From: an uncultured Lachnospiraceae bacterium
GTDB lineage: Bacteria > Bacillota > Clostridia > Lachnospirales > Lachnospiraceae
DNA length: 17,639 nucleotides
Assembly: GCA_910588565.1 (NCBI GenBank)
Contig: CAJUPF010000063.1
Coordinates: forward strand, 1 to 17,639
Reading direction: 5' to 3'
Shown one piece after another: positions 16,479 to 17,639 of the stretch. Below the pieces are notes generated by a model, which saw only the letters and a program-made list of their open reading frames with translations, did not search any database and had not been told where the DNA came from. The position numbers and the translations under genes were made by a program. Position 1 is the first letter of the stretch. Every line of letters begins with the position of its first letter.

Positions 16479-16689
16479 TTATTGCTACAAATCGCGTTCT
16501 GTAATATTAAAATCAAGTATCGTCTTCGGAAGATAATTTTTCAGCCTCAATGTGCTGGTATTAAACTCTGATACCGATATGCCGCTTTGTTAATTAGCTC
16601 TGCGTTTTCACATCAAGCCCTTAATAACCGTTTGTTTCGGGCAATATCCTTTTGCCTGTAAACATCCTGTTCACCTATAAGCATTCTCC
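16479..16689. other. Intergenic region between the convergent OLD-like and MATE genes
   Basis: There is no intact gene. On the minus strand, short open stretches with coding-like composition occur: 34 codons ending at 16485 (…RLKNYLPKTILDFNITERDL, stop TAG) and a 23-codon stretch directly after the MATE stop. In-frame stops break both. They may be remnants of a decayed gene, but I recognise no family. Confidence 0.3.
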
Positions 16690-17639
16690 TTAGTAACCGT
16701 ACCTCTTCCTATATTTTAAGAACATGAAAATGGACAATGCAAGCGCCATCAATTCTGCCGCAGGCGTTGCCAGCCAAATTCCATTCACCCCTAAAATAAG
16801 CGGAAGTACGATCATCGTGATTAGCATAAATACAAACGATCTGGAAAATGCAAGGACAGCCGAAACAATCCCGTTGGATAACGCGGTAAACATCCCGCTG
16901 GCAAAAATATTATAACCAATAAAGAACAATGCTACCGTGCATATCCTGTTTCCCGTTACTGCCAGAGCATACACTGGATTATCCGGCCGGGCAAATACGG
17001 ATACCAGCGGTCTTGTCAGCATAAAGGAAGCCGTAACCGTGACCACGGAAATCACTGCAATCACCTTCATGCTCAACGCAACCAGCTTTTTTAATTTTTC
17101 ATGGTTCTGTTCCCCATAATAAAAACTCAGCATGGGCGCAACCCCGTAAGAATATCCTGTATATAAAGAGCTTGCAAACATCAGCACATACATGATGATG
17201 GTAACTGCGGCAACCCCATCCTCGCCCACATAATGCAGCATCGTCCAGTTAAACATCATTGTAATGATCCCGGTAACGAGCGCAGTCGCCATCTCCGAGC
17301 ATCCGTTTGCAGCCGCATTCGCAAGAACCTTAAATCGAAATACGGGCTTTTTGAAATGAAGCAGGCTTTTTTTCCGGCTGAACACAAACAATCCCACAAC
17401 TGCCGTCACGGAATAGCCAAGCCCCGTTGCAATTGCGGCACCGCTGATTCCCATATCGAATGCGGCAATAAACACATAGTCAAGCGCCATATTAAGGACA
17501 CCACCTGTTACAGAGCAGACCAATGAAAGGTTCGCCTTTTCACTGGCAATCATATAAAGCGTGAAATTATTCATCAGAAGGATCGGCACCGTGAACACCA
17601 GATACCGGCTTAAATATTCCACACAGTACCCTTCCACCT
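16690..17639 (-). CDS. MATE family multidrug/toxin efflux transporter, partial (C-terminal part)
   Basis: The reading frame is open to the window edge, so the N-terminus lies outside; 315 codons of a protein that is normally about 450 residues are seen. MATE pumps export cationic drugs or metabolites across the membrane in exchange for sodium ions or protons. Typical features are VFTVPILLMNNFTLYMIASEKANLSL, GGVLNMALDYVFI…G(I)SGAAIATGLGYS, a central loop with charged HFKKPVFRFK, GYSYGVAPMLSFYYGEQNHEKLKKL, which is the second-half counterpart of the family repeat, and GVNGIWLATPAAE near the end. Multiple hydrophobic helices alternate throughout. The apparent GTG at the edge is not a start. The pump substrate is unknown. 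No regulator gene is visible in the window. Confidence 0.92.
   Translation of the reverse strand, partial: VEGYCVEYLSRYLVFTVPILLMNNFTLYMIASEKANLSLVCSVTGGVLNMALDYVFIAAFDMGISGAAIATGLGYSVTAVVGLFVFSRKKSLLHFKKPVFRFKVLANAAANGCSEMATALVTGIITMMFNWTMLHYVGEDGVAAVTIIMYVLMFASSLYTGYSYGVAPMLSFYYGEQNHEKLKKLVALSMKVIAVISVVTVTASFMLTRPLVSVFARPDNPVYALAVTGNRICTVALFFIGYNIFASGMFTALSNGIVSAVLAFSRSFVFMLITMIVLPLILGVNGIWLATPAAELMALALSIFMFLKYRKRYGY

Noticed and set aside
14544..16689. A Gabija defence system (GajA with GajB).
   Set aside because: The ATPase-TOPRIM protein resembles GajA in plan, but no UvrD-like helicase follows; the next 283 bases hold no gene and then comes a MATE pump on the other strand.

Overview
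The window most resembles chromosome of a Gram-positive anaerobe of the Clostridia, probably a gut Lachnospiraceae. This is inferred from strong GGAGG ribosome-binding sites, a giant secreted LamG/FIVAR/bacterial-Ig protein, a MoxR-DUF58-DUF4129 cluster, a DegV protein and the general protein style. No rRNA, tRNA, CRISPR array, transposase, integrase or phage gene was seen.

Layout. Positions 63-5699 (minus) hold one 1878-residue secreted multidomain protein: signal peptide, three LamG-like lectin folds, Ig-like domains, eight FIVAR-like helical repeats and two very lysine-rich Big_2-like domains at the C-terminus. Its upstream gap (5700-6162) is long and may be a leader with one or two tiny ORFs. 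Next, on the minus strand, degV (start corrected to 8267) and folC lie one base apart, with a candidate promoter and palindrome in front. They end in a terminator whose first arm lies inside the last folC codons. Upstream, still on the minus strand, is a tightly coupled trio: MoxR AAA+ ATPase, DUF58 protein and a membrane protein with a DUF4129-like tail, both junctions being 4-base ATGA overlaps. Ahead of it are a PfkB-family sugar/nucleoside kinase and a broken DEDDh exonuclease with an apparent internal deletion and frame change.

At about 13.4-13.5 kb the direction changes at a divergent promoter region. On the plus strand follow a classical short-chain dehydrogenase/reductase and a 620-residue ATPase-TOPRIM protein of the OLD-like group with its own promoter, ribosome-binding site and terminator-like structure. 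The window closes with the C-terminal two thirds of a MATE efflux pump on the minus strand, cut by the window edge.

How the genes work together. The MoxR, DUF58 and DUF4129 proteins are expected to form one envelope-related chaperone/assembly unit. degV-folC is a co-transcribed pair linking lipid-binding and folate metabolism only by position. The remaining genes look like independent units. No confident new multigene system is visible. The best candidates for follow-up are the OLD-like ATPase with a cysteine cluster, the MoxR unit without a transglutaminase or VWA partner, and the LamG/FIVAR surface protein without a catalytic domain or recognised anchor.
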